Shown: positions 1 to 5,447 of the stretch, piece after piece
Position numbering within the stretch: position 1 is the stretch's first letter
How the letters are laid out: each line of letters opens with the position of its first letter
Assembly: GCA_023252065.1 (NCBI GenBank)
Contig: JAHEXO010000159.1
Span: 1 to 5,931, forward strand
Direction: 5' to 3'
Source of the DNA: Nocardioides sp.
GTDB taxonomy: Bacteria; Actinomycetota; Actinomycetes; Propionibacteriales; Nocardioidaceae
Length of the DNA: 5,931 nucleotides
Translations under genes and position numbers: made by a program
The notes under the pieces: generated by a model
Seen by the model: the letters and a program-made list of their open reading frames with translations, nothing else
Databases searched by the model: none
Told to the model about the DNA's origin: nothing

Positions 1-957
1 GGGGGTGAGGACTACTTCGTCGTGCTCGAGACCGTGGGCACGCCGCCCGAGTTCGACATCGAGCCCCGCGACCACGTCGAGCTCGGCCGGATGCTCTGGG
101 CGATCGACCTCGAGCGCGGTGCCAAGGTGTCCGGCTCGCGCTTCTACTTCCTGACCGGCATCGGTGCCCAGCTGGAGTTCGCGCTGATCAACATGGCGAT
201 GGACCAGGCCCGTGCCAATGGCTTCACCCAGGTGATCCCCCCGTCGCTGGTCAAGCCGCGAGCGATGGAGGGCACCGGCTTCCTCGGCCAGGCGGCCGAC
301 GACGTCTACCGGATCGAGGGCCAGGACCTCTACCTGGTCGGTACGTCGGAGGTGCCGATGGCGGCCTACCACTCCGACGAGATCCTCGACGCCCGCACGC
401 TCCCGCTGCGCTACGCCGCGTTCAGCCCCTGCTTCCGCAAGGAGGCCGGCTCCCACGGCAAGGACACCCGCGGCATCTTCCGGGTGCACTGGTTCGACAA
501 GGTCGAGATGTTCGTCTACACGACGCTGGAGGAGTCCTACGCCGAGCACCAGCGGCTGCTGGAGTGGGAGAAGGAGTTCCTCGACAAGCTCGAGCTCTGC
601 TACCGCGTGATCGACGTCGCGGCCGGCGACCTCGGCCTGTCCGCCCAGCGGAAGTTCGACTGCGAGGCGTGGATCGCCAGCCAGGGCCGCTACCGCGAGC
701 TCACCTCCACCTCCAACTGCACCGACTTCCAGACCCGGCGCCTCGACACACGGGGGCGGTTCCCCGATGGCAGCGGTGGTGGCAAGGACGGCGAGATCAG
801 GCCGATCGCGACCCTCAATGGCACGCTCTGCTCGACCAACCGGCCGATCATCGCGCTCCTGGAGACCCACCAGCAGGAGGACGGCTCGGTCCGGGTGCCC
901 GAGGCGCTGCGTCCCTACCTCGGCGGGCTCGAGATCCTCAAGCCCATCGAGCAGTGA
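1..957 (+). CDS. serS: Seryl-tRNA synthetase, C-terminal part (5' end outside window)
   Basis: Class II aminoacyl-tRNA synthetase that charges tRNA-Ser (and tRNA-Sec where present) with serine in the cytoplasm. The frame is open from base 1, so the gene starts upstream; 318 residues are visible of the usual roughly 420. The missing part is the N-terminal coiled-coil arm that grips the tRNA. Visible are the segment [17 protein letters not shown], the serine-binding TSE loop (codons at 343-351), motif 2 beginning [14 protein letters not shown] (from 433) and running into [11 protein letters not shown], and motif 3 with [11 protein letters not shown] (Arg codon 841-843) followed by [12 protein letters not shown]. 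The motif 3 wording NGTLC, instead of the NGSGLA of many bacteria, is the form I associate with actinobacterial SerRS. The C-terminus ([13 protein letters not shown]) looks complete. The stop overlaps the next gene's GTG start. Identification is very secure. Confidence 0.97.
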   Translation, partial: GGEDYFVVLETVGTPPEFDIEPRDHVELGRMLWAIDLERGAKVSGSRFYFLTGIGAQLEFALINMAMDQARANGFTQVIPPSLVKPRAMEGTGFLGQAADDVYRIEGQDLYLVGTSEVPMAAYHSDEILDARTLPLRYAAFSPCFRKEAGSHGKDTRGIFRVHWFDKVEMFVYTTLEESYAEHQRLLEWEKEFLDKLELCYRVIDVAAGDLGLSAQRKFDCEAWIASQGRYRELTSTSNCTDFQTRRLDTRGRFPDGSGGGKDGEIRPIATLNGTLCSTNRPIIALLETHQQEDGSVRVPEALRPYLGGLEILKPIEQ

Positions 958-1793
958 CGCACCACGACGGCTGGCGACCCAGGCTGGTCGCACTCGACAT
1001 CGACGGCACCCTGCTGAAGTGGGTCGAGGGCATCGGGACGGCCTACGAGCAGGTCAGCCCGCCGGTGTACGCCGCGGTGCACCGCGCGCTCGACGCGGGC
1101 GCCGCGATCGTGCTCGCCAGCGGCCGCTCTCCCCACGGCATGACCCGGATCGCCGACCTGCTCGACCTGCACACCGACGGGGCCGACCCGGTCTGGATCG
1201 TGGCCAGCAACGGCGCGGTCGTGTTCCGCTACCCGCCCCTCGACGTCGTCCACGAGGTGACGTTCGACGCCGCTCCGGCGGTGAAGGCGGTCCTGGAGCA
1301 CCACCCGACGGCCCTCGTCGCCGTCGAGGAGCGCGGGGTGGGCTACCGCGTCAACCGGCCCTTCCCGCCCGGCGAGCTGACCGGCCTGATGACGACCGCG
1401 CCGGTCGAGGAGCTCGTGGCCGGCCCGGTCAGCCGCGTCATCATCCGCGACCCCGACGCGACTGCCGACGACTTCGTCGCCCTGGCTGCGCGGCTCGGGC
1501 TGCACGGCACCGACTACGTCGTCGGCTGGACGGCCTGGCTCGACCTCGCGCCGGTGGGCGTGAGCAAGGCATCCGGGCTCGAGCTGGTGGCCGACCGTCT
1601 TGGCATCGAGGCCGCCGACGTGCTCGCGATCGGCGACGGCCGTAACGACATCGAGATGCTGCAGTGGGCCGCCCGAGGCGTCGCGATGGGCCAGGCGGTC
1701 GAGGTGGTGCGCGAGGCCGCCGACGCGGTGACCGGCACCGTGCACGACGAGGGAGCCGCGACCGAGCTGGCCAGATGGTTCCCCGAGGCGTGA
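954..1793 (+). CDS. Cof-type HAD-IIB phosphatase (first of two)
   Basis: Predicted cytosolic, Mg-dependent phosphatase of the haloacid dehalogenase superfamily, 279 aa. Motif I is DIDGT (nucleophile Asp15, acid/base Asp17), motif II is ASGRS (Ser56), the motif III Lys is Lys205 in GVSKASG, and motif IV is [10 protein letters not shown] (Asp228, Asn231, Asp232). The residues between motifs II and III, about 90-190, form the C2 cap that defines subclass IIB. Relatives dephosphorylate sugar phosphates, pyridoxal phosphate or nucleotides; the substrate cannot be read from the sequence. I chose the GTG at 954 because it overlaps the serS stop as GTGA, the classic translational-coupling arrangement, and puts motif I 14 residues from the N-terminus as usual. 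The frame is open further upstream, but that part lies inside serS and reads as low-complexity Arg/Pro. A GTG start without its own clear Shine-Dalgarno site suggests dependence on serS translation. Confidence 0.93.
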   Translation: MTHHDGWRPRLVALDIDGTLLKWVEGIGTAYEQVSPPVYAAVHRALDAGAAIVLASGRSPHGMTRIADLLDLHTDGADPVWIVASNGAVVFRYPPLDVVHEVTFDAAPAVKAVLEHHPTALVAVEERGVGYRVNRPFPPGELTGLMTTAPVEELVAGPVSRVIIRDPDATADDFVALAARLGLHGTDYVVGWTAWLDLAPVGVSKASGLELVADRLGIEAADVLAIGDGRNDIEMLQWAARGVAMGQAVEVVREAADAVTGTVHDEGAATELARWFPEA

Positions 1794-1803
1794 CCGGCTC
1801 GTC

Positions 1804-2595
1804 ATGAACCTTCCGCGCCTGGTCGCCACCGACCTCGACGGCACCCTCCTGCGCACCGACGGCACGCTCTCCCAGCGCACCGCCGAGGTGCTCCGCGGGG
1901 TGCTCGACCTCGGTGTCGAGGTCGCGTTCGTGACCGCCCGGCCGCGCCGCTGGATGGACCACCTCTGGCCCTACGTCGGCTCGCGCGGCCTGGCGATCGT
2001 GTCCAACGGGGCGCTGCTCCTGGACGTCGCCACCGGGGAGGCGCTCGAGGTGCGGGCGCTCGAGATCGGATCCGGCCTCGCCCTCACCGAGCGCATCCGG
2101 GCGGCCCTGCCGGGGGCGCACTTCGCGGTGGAGATGATCGACGGCATCGCCCTCGAGCCGGAGTACCTCGAGCCCGGGCACGCACCCCCGGGCAGCCCGA
2201 CCGGTCCGATCCACGAGGTCTGGACCGCACCGGCCCTCAAGCTCCTCGCCCGCCACGAGCACCTCGACCCGGAGGTGCTCAGGGAGCAGGTGTTCGCGGC
2301 CGTCGGCGACTCCGCGGTCGCCACCTGGACGGTGGACGGCCTGGTGGAGATCAGCGCCGCCGGCGTCACCAAGGGCGACGGGCTGGCCCGGTTGTCCACC
2401 CGCCTCGGGATCGACCCGGCCGAGGTCGTGGTCTTCGGCGACATGCCCAACGACCTCCCGATGCTGACCTGGGCCGGCACGTCGTACGCCGTCGCCAACG
2501 CGCACCCCTCCGTGCTCGAGGCCGCCGACCACGTCGCACCCGCCAACGACGACGACGGAGTCGCCACGGTACTTGCGGCACTCTTCGGCCTGTGA
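1804..2595 (+). CDS. Cof-type HAD-IIB phosphatase (second of two)
   Basis: Second HAD-superfamily phosphatase, 263 aa, with the complete catalytic set: DLDGT (Asp10, Asp12), TARP (Thr44), the motif III lysine in GVTKGDG (Lys190) and GDMPNDLPML (Asp213, Asn216, Asp217). The C2 cap lies between roughly residues 80 and 180. The start is an ATG 10 bp after the previous stop; a GAGG at 1785-1788 is rather far upstream (15 nt), so re-initiation after the preceding gene is plausible. It resembles its neighbour in all four motifs but differs in the cap, which determines substrate choice. The pair is therefore probably an old duplication with divergent substrates. Substrate unknown; small phosphorylated metabolites are typical of the family. 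Confidence 0.93.
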   Translation: MNLPRLVATDLDGTLLRTDGTLSQRTAEVLRGVLDLGVEVAFVTARPRRWMDHLWPYVGSRGLAIVSNGALLLDVATGEALEVRALEIGSGLALTERIRAALPGAHFAVEMIDGIALEPEYLEPGHAPPGSPTGPIHEVWTAPALKLLARHEHLDPEVLREQVFAAVGDSAVATWTVDGLVEISAAGVTKGDGLARLSTRLGIDPAEVVVFGDMPNDLPMLTWAGTSYAVANAHPSVLEAADHVAPANDDDGVATVLAALFGL

Positions 2596-2644
2596 GCCCC
2601 GCACGTGCGCGGGAGCGTCACCGCGCTTGTGGTGTGATGTCCCG

Positions 2645-3292
2645 GTGATCCCCGCCGTACGACGCGTGCTCGCCGCAGGCCTGGCCGCGTGCCTGGGCGC
2701 GGTCGGCGTGGTCGCGGCCGGCGCGCTCGTGGCCGGGGCGTTCGTGGGCGGCCTGCTCGTCGTCGGGTCCACACCGGCGCAGGCTGCCCGGCCGTGCCCC
2801 GACCCGACGCTCGACCAGGACATCGCCCACGCACACGTCGTGTTCCGCGGCGAGGTCACCAAGGTCCGGCCGGTGCAGAACCCGAGCAAGCCAGTCACCA
2901 CCCGCACCTACCAGGTGACCGCCGACCGGGTCTACAAGTCCTCGCTGGTCCAGGACCAGGTCGTGGTGACGGCTCTGGCCGGCACCCGGTGCGCGCTGCC
3001 GACGCTGCGGCAGAACACCCGCTACATCTTCTTCGTGACCGAGCACCGCACGCGGCTGCTGGCGACCTCCGGCACCGCCCGGGCGACTGCGCGGCTCACC
3101 CACCAGGTCGTCAAGCGGCTGGGCAACGGCGCGCAGCCGGAGGTGACGCCGCCCGCCGCGGCACAGTTCACGCGGGTGGCCGACGCCACGCCGCCGGCCC
3201 TGTCGCGCCTGCTCGCGCCCGGAGCAGCGCTGCTCATCGTCAGCATCCTGGGCCTGTTGCTCGTCGGAAGGCGCGGTAGACGCACCGCCTGA
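2645..3292 (+). CDS. Exported, membrane-anchored protein with NTR/TIMP-like domain
   Basis: A 215-aa protein with no named function. From the GTG start there is an Arg-containing n-region (VRR), an unusually long Ala/Gly/Val-rich hydrophobic stretch at about residues 8-41, and a probable signal-peptidase site after AQA (residues 45-47). The mature part begins RPCPDP and continues with VFRGEV, a YQV.ADRVYKS strand pair, VVVTAL, then a second Cys (116) and RYIFFV. That order (early Cys, F-x-G-x-V, V-Y-K, Cys, Y-x-F-F) resembles the OB-fold NTR/TIMP-like domain of small actinobacterial exported proteins; Cys51 and Cys116 could form a disulfide. A Pro/Ala linker leads to a second hydrophobic segment (about 189-207) and a basic tail GRRGRR, so the domain is predicted outside the cell on a C-terminal anchor. 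No LPXTG precedes the anchor. TTG starts further upstream (2573, 2627) would add non-signal-like sequence, so I prefer GTG 2645, although its ribosome site is weak. Domain assignment is pattern-based. Confidence 0.72.
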   Translation: MIPAVRRVLAAGLAACLGAVGVVAAGALVAGAFVGGLLVVGSTPAQAARPCPDPTLDQDIAHAHVVFRGEVTKVRPVQNPSKPVTTRTYQVTADRVYKSSLVQDQVVVTALAGTRCALPTLRQNTRYIFFVTEHRTRLLATSGTARATARLTHQVVKRLGNGAQPEVTPPAAAQFTRVADATPPALSRLLAPGAALLIVSILGLLLVGRRGRRTA

Positions 3293-3312
3293 ACGGCGGA
3301 TATTTCCTACTC

Positions 3313-3322
3313 GGAGGAAGGA
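3313..3322 (+). promoter_or_regulatory. Ribosome binding site of the response regulator
   Basis: GGAGGAAGGA is the strongest purine-rich Shine-Dalgarno stretch on the + strand of the window. It ends 11 nt before the GTG at 3334 and 20 nt before an in-frame GTG at 3343, so it favours the first. Its left part can pair with the upstream TTCCT (3304-3308). Confidence 0.6.
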
Positions 3323-3333
3323 ACGCACCTACG

Positions 3334-4044
3334 GTGAACGGTGTGTACGGGGACGGCGGCCGCCGCGTCGTCGTGATCGAGGACGCGACGGATGTGCGTG
3401 ACCTGCTGGCCACGGTGCTGGGACAGGCAGGGTGGACCGTCGAGGCCGCCGCCACCGGCCAGGAAGGCATCGACCTGGTCCGCGAGACCGAGCCCGACCT
3501 GATCACCCTCGACCTCGCCCTCCCCGACATCGACGGCATGGAGGTCTGCCGCCGGCTGAGGGCGTTCACCGATGCCTACCTGGTGATGCTGACCGCCCGC
3601 GCCGCCGAGATCGACCGGCTCCTCGGCCTCCAGCTGGGAGCCGACGACTACATCCTCAAGCCGTTCAGCCCGCGCGAGCTCGTGGCCCGGGTCGAGGTGC
3701 TCATGCGCCGGCCGCGCACCATGGCCGACCAGCCGATGCGCGACACCCCCTTCCGCCACCGGGGCCTGCTCATCGACCGCTCCCGGCGTGAGGTGCGGGT
3801 CGACGACCGGCCGATCGAGCTGACCAAGACCGAGTTCGACCTGCTGGCCGAGCTGGTGCGGGGCGAGGGTCGGGTCTGGACCCGCTCCGAGCTGGTGGCG
3901 GCCGTGTGGGGCGCGGGCTGGGACGGTGGCGAGCACACCGTCGACGTCCACATGGCCAACCTGCGGCGCAAGCTCGGGCAGTCGACGGAGGGAGCGTCGT
4001 ACGTCGAGACCGTGCGGGGCGTGGGCTTCCGGCTCGGGGGCTGA
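3334..4044 (+). CDS. OmpR/PhoB-family two-component response regulator
   Basis: A 236-aa DNA-binding transcription factor activated by phosphorylation. The receiver domain (about residues 10-125) has all switch residues: acidic pair Glu16/Asp17, phospho-acceptor Asp60 in LDLALPDIDG, Thr87 in MLTARA, and Lys109 in ILKPFSPREL. The C-terminal winged helix (about 140-236) shows the family pattern: ELTKTEFDLLAEL, then the transactivation loop and recognition helix around HTVDVHMANLRRKLG, ending in the wing ETVRGVGFRLGG. The GTG at 3334 follows a strong ribosome site; a second GTG three codons on (3343) is possible. The usual partner kinase gene would follow immediately. Here it is replaced by about 390 bp of non-coding DNA and a broken kinase, so this regulator may be an orphan or served by another kinase. 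The regulon cannot be told from the sequence; no clear match to MtrA, PhoP or RegX3 was made. Confidence 0.95.
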   Translation: MNGVYGDGGRRVVVIEDATDVRDLLATVLGQAGWTVEAAATGQEGIDLVRETEPDLITLDLALPDIDGMEVCRRLRAFTDAYLVMLTARAAEIDRLLGLQLGADDYILKPFSPRELVARVEVLMRRPRTMADQPMRDTPFRHRGLLIDRSRREVRVDDRPIELTKTEFDLLAELVRGEGRVWTRSELVAAVWGAGWDGGEHTVDVHMANLRRKLGQSTEGASYVETVRGVGFRLGG

Positions 4045-4091
4045 GAGCCCGGAGACGTGCCGTACGCAGGGCCCGTCAGGCCGGGCAACGC

Positions 4092-4116
4092 GACCCGGGT
4101 CTGAGGACCATGGTCC
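4092..4116. repeat. Two adjacent perfect palindromes
   Basis: GACCCGGGTC (4092-4101) and GGACCATGGTCC (4105-4116) are perfect dyads separated by 3 bp, with centres 14 bp apart. They lie about 50 bp after the response-regulator stop and about 45 bp upstream of the candidate promoter at 4161-4189. Perfect dyads without a loop suit a dimeric protein better than an RNA terminator. They could be operators for the small RNA or kinase transcript, or chance in GC-rich DNA. Between 4045 and 4091 I see only a 5-bp GC stem (4071-4075 with 4082-4086) that could help end the upstream transcript. Confidence 0.4.
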
Positions 4117-4160
4117 CCCGTGCTTGAAGAGACGTTGTGCCGATCTTGGCTGCAGTCCTG

Positions 4161-4189
4161 TTACTCCGTCGAGCGCCGACACCTAGGCT
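4161..4189 (+). promoter_or_regulatory. Candidate sigma70-type promoter upstream of the small RNA
   Basis: TAGGCT at 4184-4189 fits the actinobacterial TANNNT -10 consensus. A weak -35, TTACTC (4161-4166), lies 17 bp upstream, and an A at 4196 sits at the expected start. Transcription from here would give a leader of about 90 nt before the first C-loop hairpin. A second, closer -10-like element, TACAAG (4271-4276), would start the RNA right at the hairpins but has no recognisable -35. I cannot decide between them from sequence. Confidence 0.35.
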
Positions 4190-4283
4190 CGAGTCATCGG
4201 TCAGGTCCCCCGGCCGACACCGATGCGGTGGCAACACACAGTCGCAAACACACATGGGTGCGTCACCACCTACAAGTGGAAGC

Positions 4284-4386
4284 AGCTGCGAGGTTCAACC
4301 CCCCGGCCTCGCGAACGCCTCCGGACTGGCTGCGTCCCGGGAGCACTCCCCCCGCGTTCCCGGGCGCAGCCCACGGGGCTGCGCCC
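4284..4386 (+). ncRNA. 6C-type small RNA (two C6-loop hairpins)
   Basis: Small non-coding RNA matching the architecture of the actinobacterial 6C RNA: two stem-loops, each with six cytosines in the loop, then a terminator. Hairpin 1 pairs GCGAGG (4288-4293) with CCTCGC (4307-4312); its loop holds C6 at 4299-4304. Hairpin 2 pairs 4328-4344 with 4356-4371 (16 pairs including one G-U, with U4335 bulged); its loop ACTCCCCCCGC holds C6 at 4348-4353. The terminator-like stem at 4362-4386 overlaps the 3' arm of hairpin 2. No convincing reading frame with normal codon use crosses the region. The mycobacterial 6C RNA (also called B11) is reported to repress mRNAs through C-rich loops pairing with G-rich stretches; the same role here is inference. 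The 5' end is uncertain and may lie as far upstream as 4196. I place it by structure, not by a covariance-model search. Confidence 0.8.
4362..4386 (+). terminator. Terminator-like hairpin of the 6C RNA
   Basis: A perfect 11-bp stem, GGGCGCAGCCC (4362-4372) with GGGCTGCGCCC (4376-4386), closes on the 3-nt loop ACG. It is the most stable simple hairpin I found in the window. No T-run follows (the next bases are AGTGGGATC), which is common for actinobacterial terminators. Its left arm is shared with hairpin 2 of the 6C RNA, so the two cannot form fully at the same time. Confidence 0.65.
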
Positions 4387-4438
4387 AGTGGGATCATCAC
4401 AGCAGCGACGCCGGGGCCACGACCACGAGAGGAATGCG

Positions 4439-4784
4439 GTGGGGGATCCAGGACGCGGTGCGCGACCGGCCGGCACCTGGGCGTTCCTGGCGGTCTTCGT
4501 CCTCGCCCAGCTGCTCTTCGGTTGGCCGCTGCGCGACCTCCCCCGCCCTGCCTGGGCCGCGGCCGCGACACTCGGGTTCCTGGCTGTTCGCGCGCTTCTT
4601 CCGGACGTCGTCCGGGCGCGCGACCGGCGCCTCCGGCAGCGGGCTGGGCCTGGCGATCGTGAAGAGCCTGGTCGAGCTGCACGGCGGCCGCGTCAGCGTC
4701 ACCTCCGAGCAGGGCCTCGGGTCGACGTTAGTGCTCACGCTGCCGACGGTGCGGGGCGCCTACCCGCCGGTCCCTCAGGCCTGA
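4439..4784 (+). pseudogene. Sensor histidine kinase remnant (internal deletion plus frameshift)
   Basis: What remains of a membrane histidine kinase. A GTG at 4439, 5 nt after the ribosome site AGAGGA (4428-4433), opens a frame with a good N-terminal membrane segment (TWAFLAVFVLAQLLFGW) and a second hydrophobic stretch (AWAAAATLGFLA), with high GC3 to about 4580. From about 4581 the kinase-like sequence continues in a different frame: LFARFFRTSSG (F box), then GSGLGLAIVKSLVELHGG (G2 box of the HATPase domain) and GLGSTLVLTLPTV, with the stop at 4782-4784. The DHp helix with the phospho-accepting His, the N box and the G1 box are absent. A typical kinase of this kind has 350-500 residues and only about 115 are accounted for. 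Without the missing core no frameshift could restore activity. The original product presumably phosphorylated the adjacent response regulator. An assembly collapse is the main alternative. Confidence 0.75.
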
Positions 4785-4797
4785 GCGGCCGGTGAGG
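4773..4797. terminator. Possible hairpin between convergent genes
   Basis: CCTCA (4773-4777) pairs with TGAGG (4793-4797), and inside it GGCC (4778-4781) pairs with GGCC (4787-4790), leaving a 5-nt loop and a 2-nt bulge. It spans the stop of the kinase remnant and lies just before the converging bpa stop, where a bidirectional terminator would be expected. There is no T-run and the stem is imperfect, so support is weak. Confidence 0.3.
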
Positions 4798-4808
4798 TCA
4801 CAGCGCTC

Positions 4809-5381
4809 TCAGAGGTACATCCCGCTCTGACCGGTGCCCGGCTCCTGGGGCTGCTCGGGGCCCGCGGGCGTCGGGCGGCCCTGGGCTCCTGGCAGCGCGC
4901 GGCGCATCTGCTCGAACTGAGCCCGCGCCGAGACCTGCTGGGCATAGATCGCGGTCTGGATGCCGTGGAAGAGCCCTTCGAGCCAGCCGACCAGCTGCGC
5001 CTGGGCGATTCGCAGCTCGGCGTCCGACGGGGTGGCGTCCTCGGTGAACGGCAGCGACAGCCGCTCCAGCTCCTCGACCAGCTCGGGGGCCAGCCCGCTC
5101 TCCAGTTCCTTGATCGAGGCGCGGTGGATCTCCTTGAGGCGCTGCCGGCTGGCGTCGTCCAGCGGAGCCGACTTCACCTCTTCGAGCAGCTGGCGGATCA
5201 TGCTGCCGATGCGCATGACCTTGGCCGGCTGCTCGACGAGGTCGGTCAGCTCGCGGAGGTCGTCACCGTCGCTGTCGTCGTCGGCCTCGGTCTGCTCGAC
5301 GAGCTCGGCCGGTACGGCGACCGGCTGCCCGTCGGGACCGACCACGATGATGTGCTGCTGCCCGGCGTCCTGCTCGCTCAT
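4809..5381 (-). CDS. bpa: Bacterial proteasome activator Bpa/PafE
   Basis: A 190-aa member of the DUF2587 family, the ATP-independent activator that docks on the 20S proteasome core and feeds it unfolded or heat-damaged proteins without Pup tagging. The N-terminus starts HIIVVGPDGQPVAVP and is followed by an acidic linker (ADDDSDGDD). The helical core runs from about residue 43 to 165 (LTDLVEQPAKVMRIGSMIRQ through QLVGWLEGLFHGIQTAIYAQ), the four-helix bundle that forms the dodecameric ring. A Pro/Gly/Gln-rich flexible tail ends in SGMYL. The terminal Met-Tyr-Leu is a hydrophobic-Tyr-X motif of the type that inserts between proteasome alpha subunits; the mycobacterial protein ends GQYL. The length is slightly above the 174 aa of the mycobacterial homologue, mostly in the tail. 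The ATG at 5381 has no good ribosome site but sits 6 nt after a TAGGGT box, suggesting leaderless expression. The presence of this gene implies that the host has a 20S proteasome. Confidence 0.95.
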   Translation of the reverse strand: MSEQDAGQQHIIVVGPDGQPVAVPAELVEQTEADDDSDGDDLRELTDLVEQPAKVMRIGSMIRQLLEEVKSAPLDDASRQRLKEIHRASIKELESGLAPELVEELERLSLPFTEDATPSDAELRIAQAQLVGWLEGLFHGIQTAIYAQQVSARAQFEQMRRALPGAQGRPTPAGPEQPQEPGTGQSGMYL

Positions 5382-5387
5382 GCCGCC

Positions 5388-5393
5388 ACCCTA
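5388..5393 (-). promoter_or_regulatory. Candidate -10 box for leaderless bpa transcript
   Basis: On the minus strand TAGGGT (TANNNT consensus) ends 6 nt before the bpa ATG, which would make the A of the ATG the first transcribed base. Leaderless messages of this layout are common in actinobacteria. No convincing -35 is visible in the GC-rich DNA 16-19 bp further upstream. Confidence 0.4.
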
Positions 5394-5395
5394 CA

Positions 5396-5415
5396 AAGGC
5401 GGGCGCGAGCGCCTT
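5396..5415 (-). terminator. Possible hairpin after the oxidoreductase gene
   Basis: On the minus strand AAGGCG pairs with CGCCTT around an 8-nt loop, followed by TG. It lies in the 66-bp gap between the oxidoreductase stop and the bpa start, right before the TAGGGT box. It could end the upstream transcript and separate the two genes. The stem is short and the T-run minimal. Confidence 0.3.
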
Positions 5416-5447
5416 CCGCCGAGCCCGGTGCCCCGCCCGACCACCGC

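Noticed and set aside
915..1880. A 321-codon minus-strand frame opposite the first phosphatase
   Set aside because: The His/Arg/Gly/Val-rich composition mirrors the sense codons and has no recognisable motif; it is a shadow of the coding strand.
2598..2613. CCCGC/GCGGG hairpin with the dyad GCACGTGC between the second phosphatase and the exported protein
   Set aside because: A 5-bp stem with no T-run just after a stop is weak in DNA this GC-rich; not enough to call a terminator or operator.
1441..2907. A 488-codon open frame on the minus strand across the phosphatase genes
   Set aside because: It is antisense to two well-supported genes with full HAD motifs. Its product is Arg/Gly/Pro-rich without domain features, as expected for a shadow frame in high-GC DNA.
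3209..3292. Sortase-anchored surface protein
   Set aside because: The hydrophobic segment and basic tail fit, but no LPXTG or variant precedes them, so a simple membrane anchor is the better reading.
4291..4304. GGTTCAACCCCC resembling a tRNA T-arm
   Set aside because: No acceptor, D or anticodon stem surrounds it. The C-run is the loop of a 6-bp hairpin instead.
4196..4438. Metabolite riboswitch in the leader of the kinase gene
   Set aside because: I compared the layout by eye with c-di-AMP (ydaO), cobalamin, FMN and glycine riboswitch cores and saw none of their conserved elements; the two C6 loops fit 6C RNA.
4120..4662. Several long overlapping + strand frames through the 6C RNA region
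   Set aside because: None keeps the expected GC3 bias before 4439, none has a good ribosome site, and the stable hairpins explain the region better.
4439..4784. Programmed +1 frameshift joining the two kinase frames
   Set aside because: The phospho-accepting His helix and the N and G1 boxes are physically absent, so a frameshift would not yield a working kinase, and no slippery site stands out at 4575-4590.
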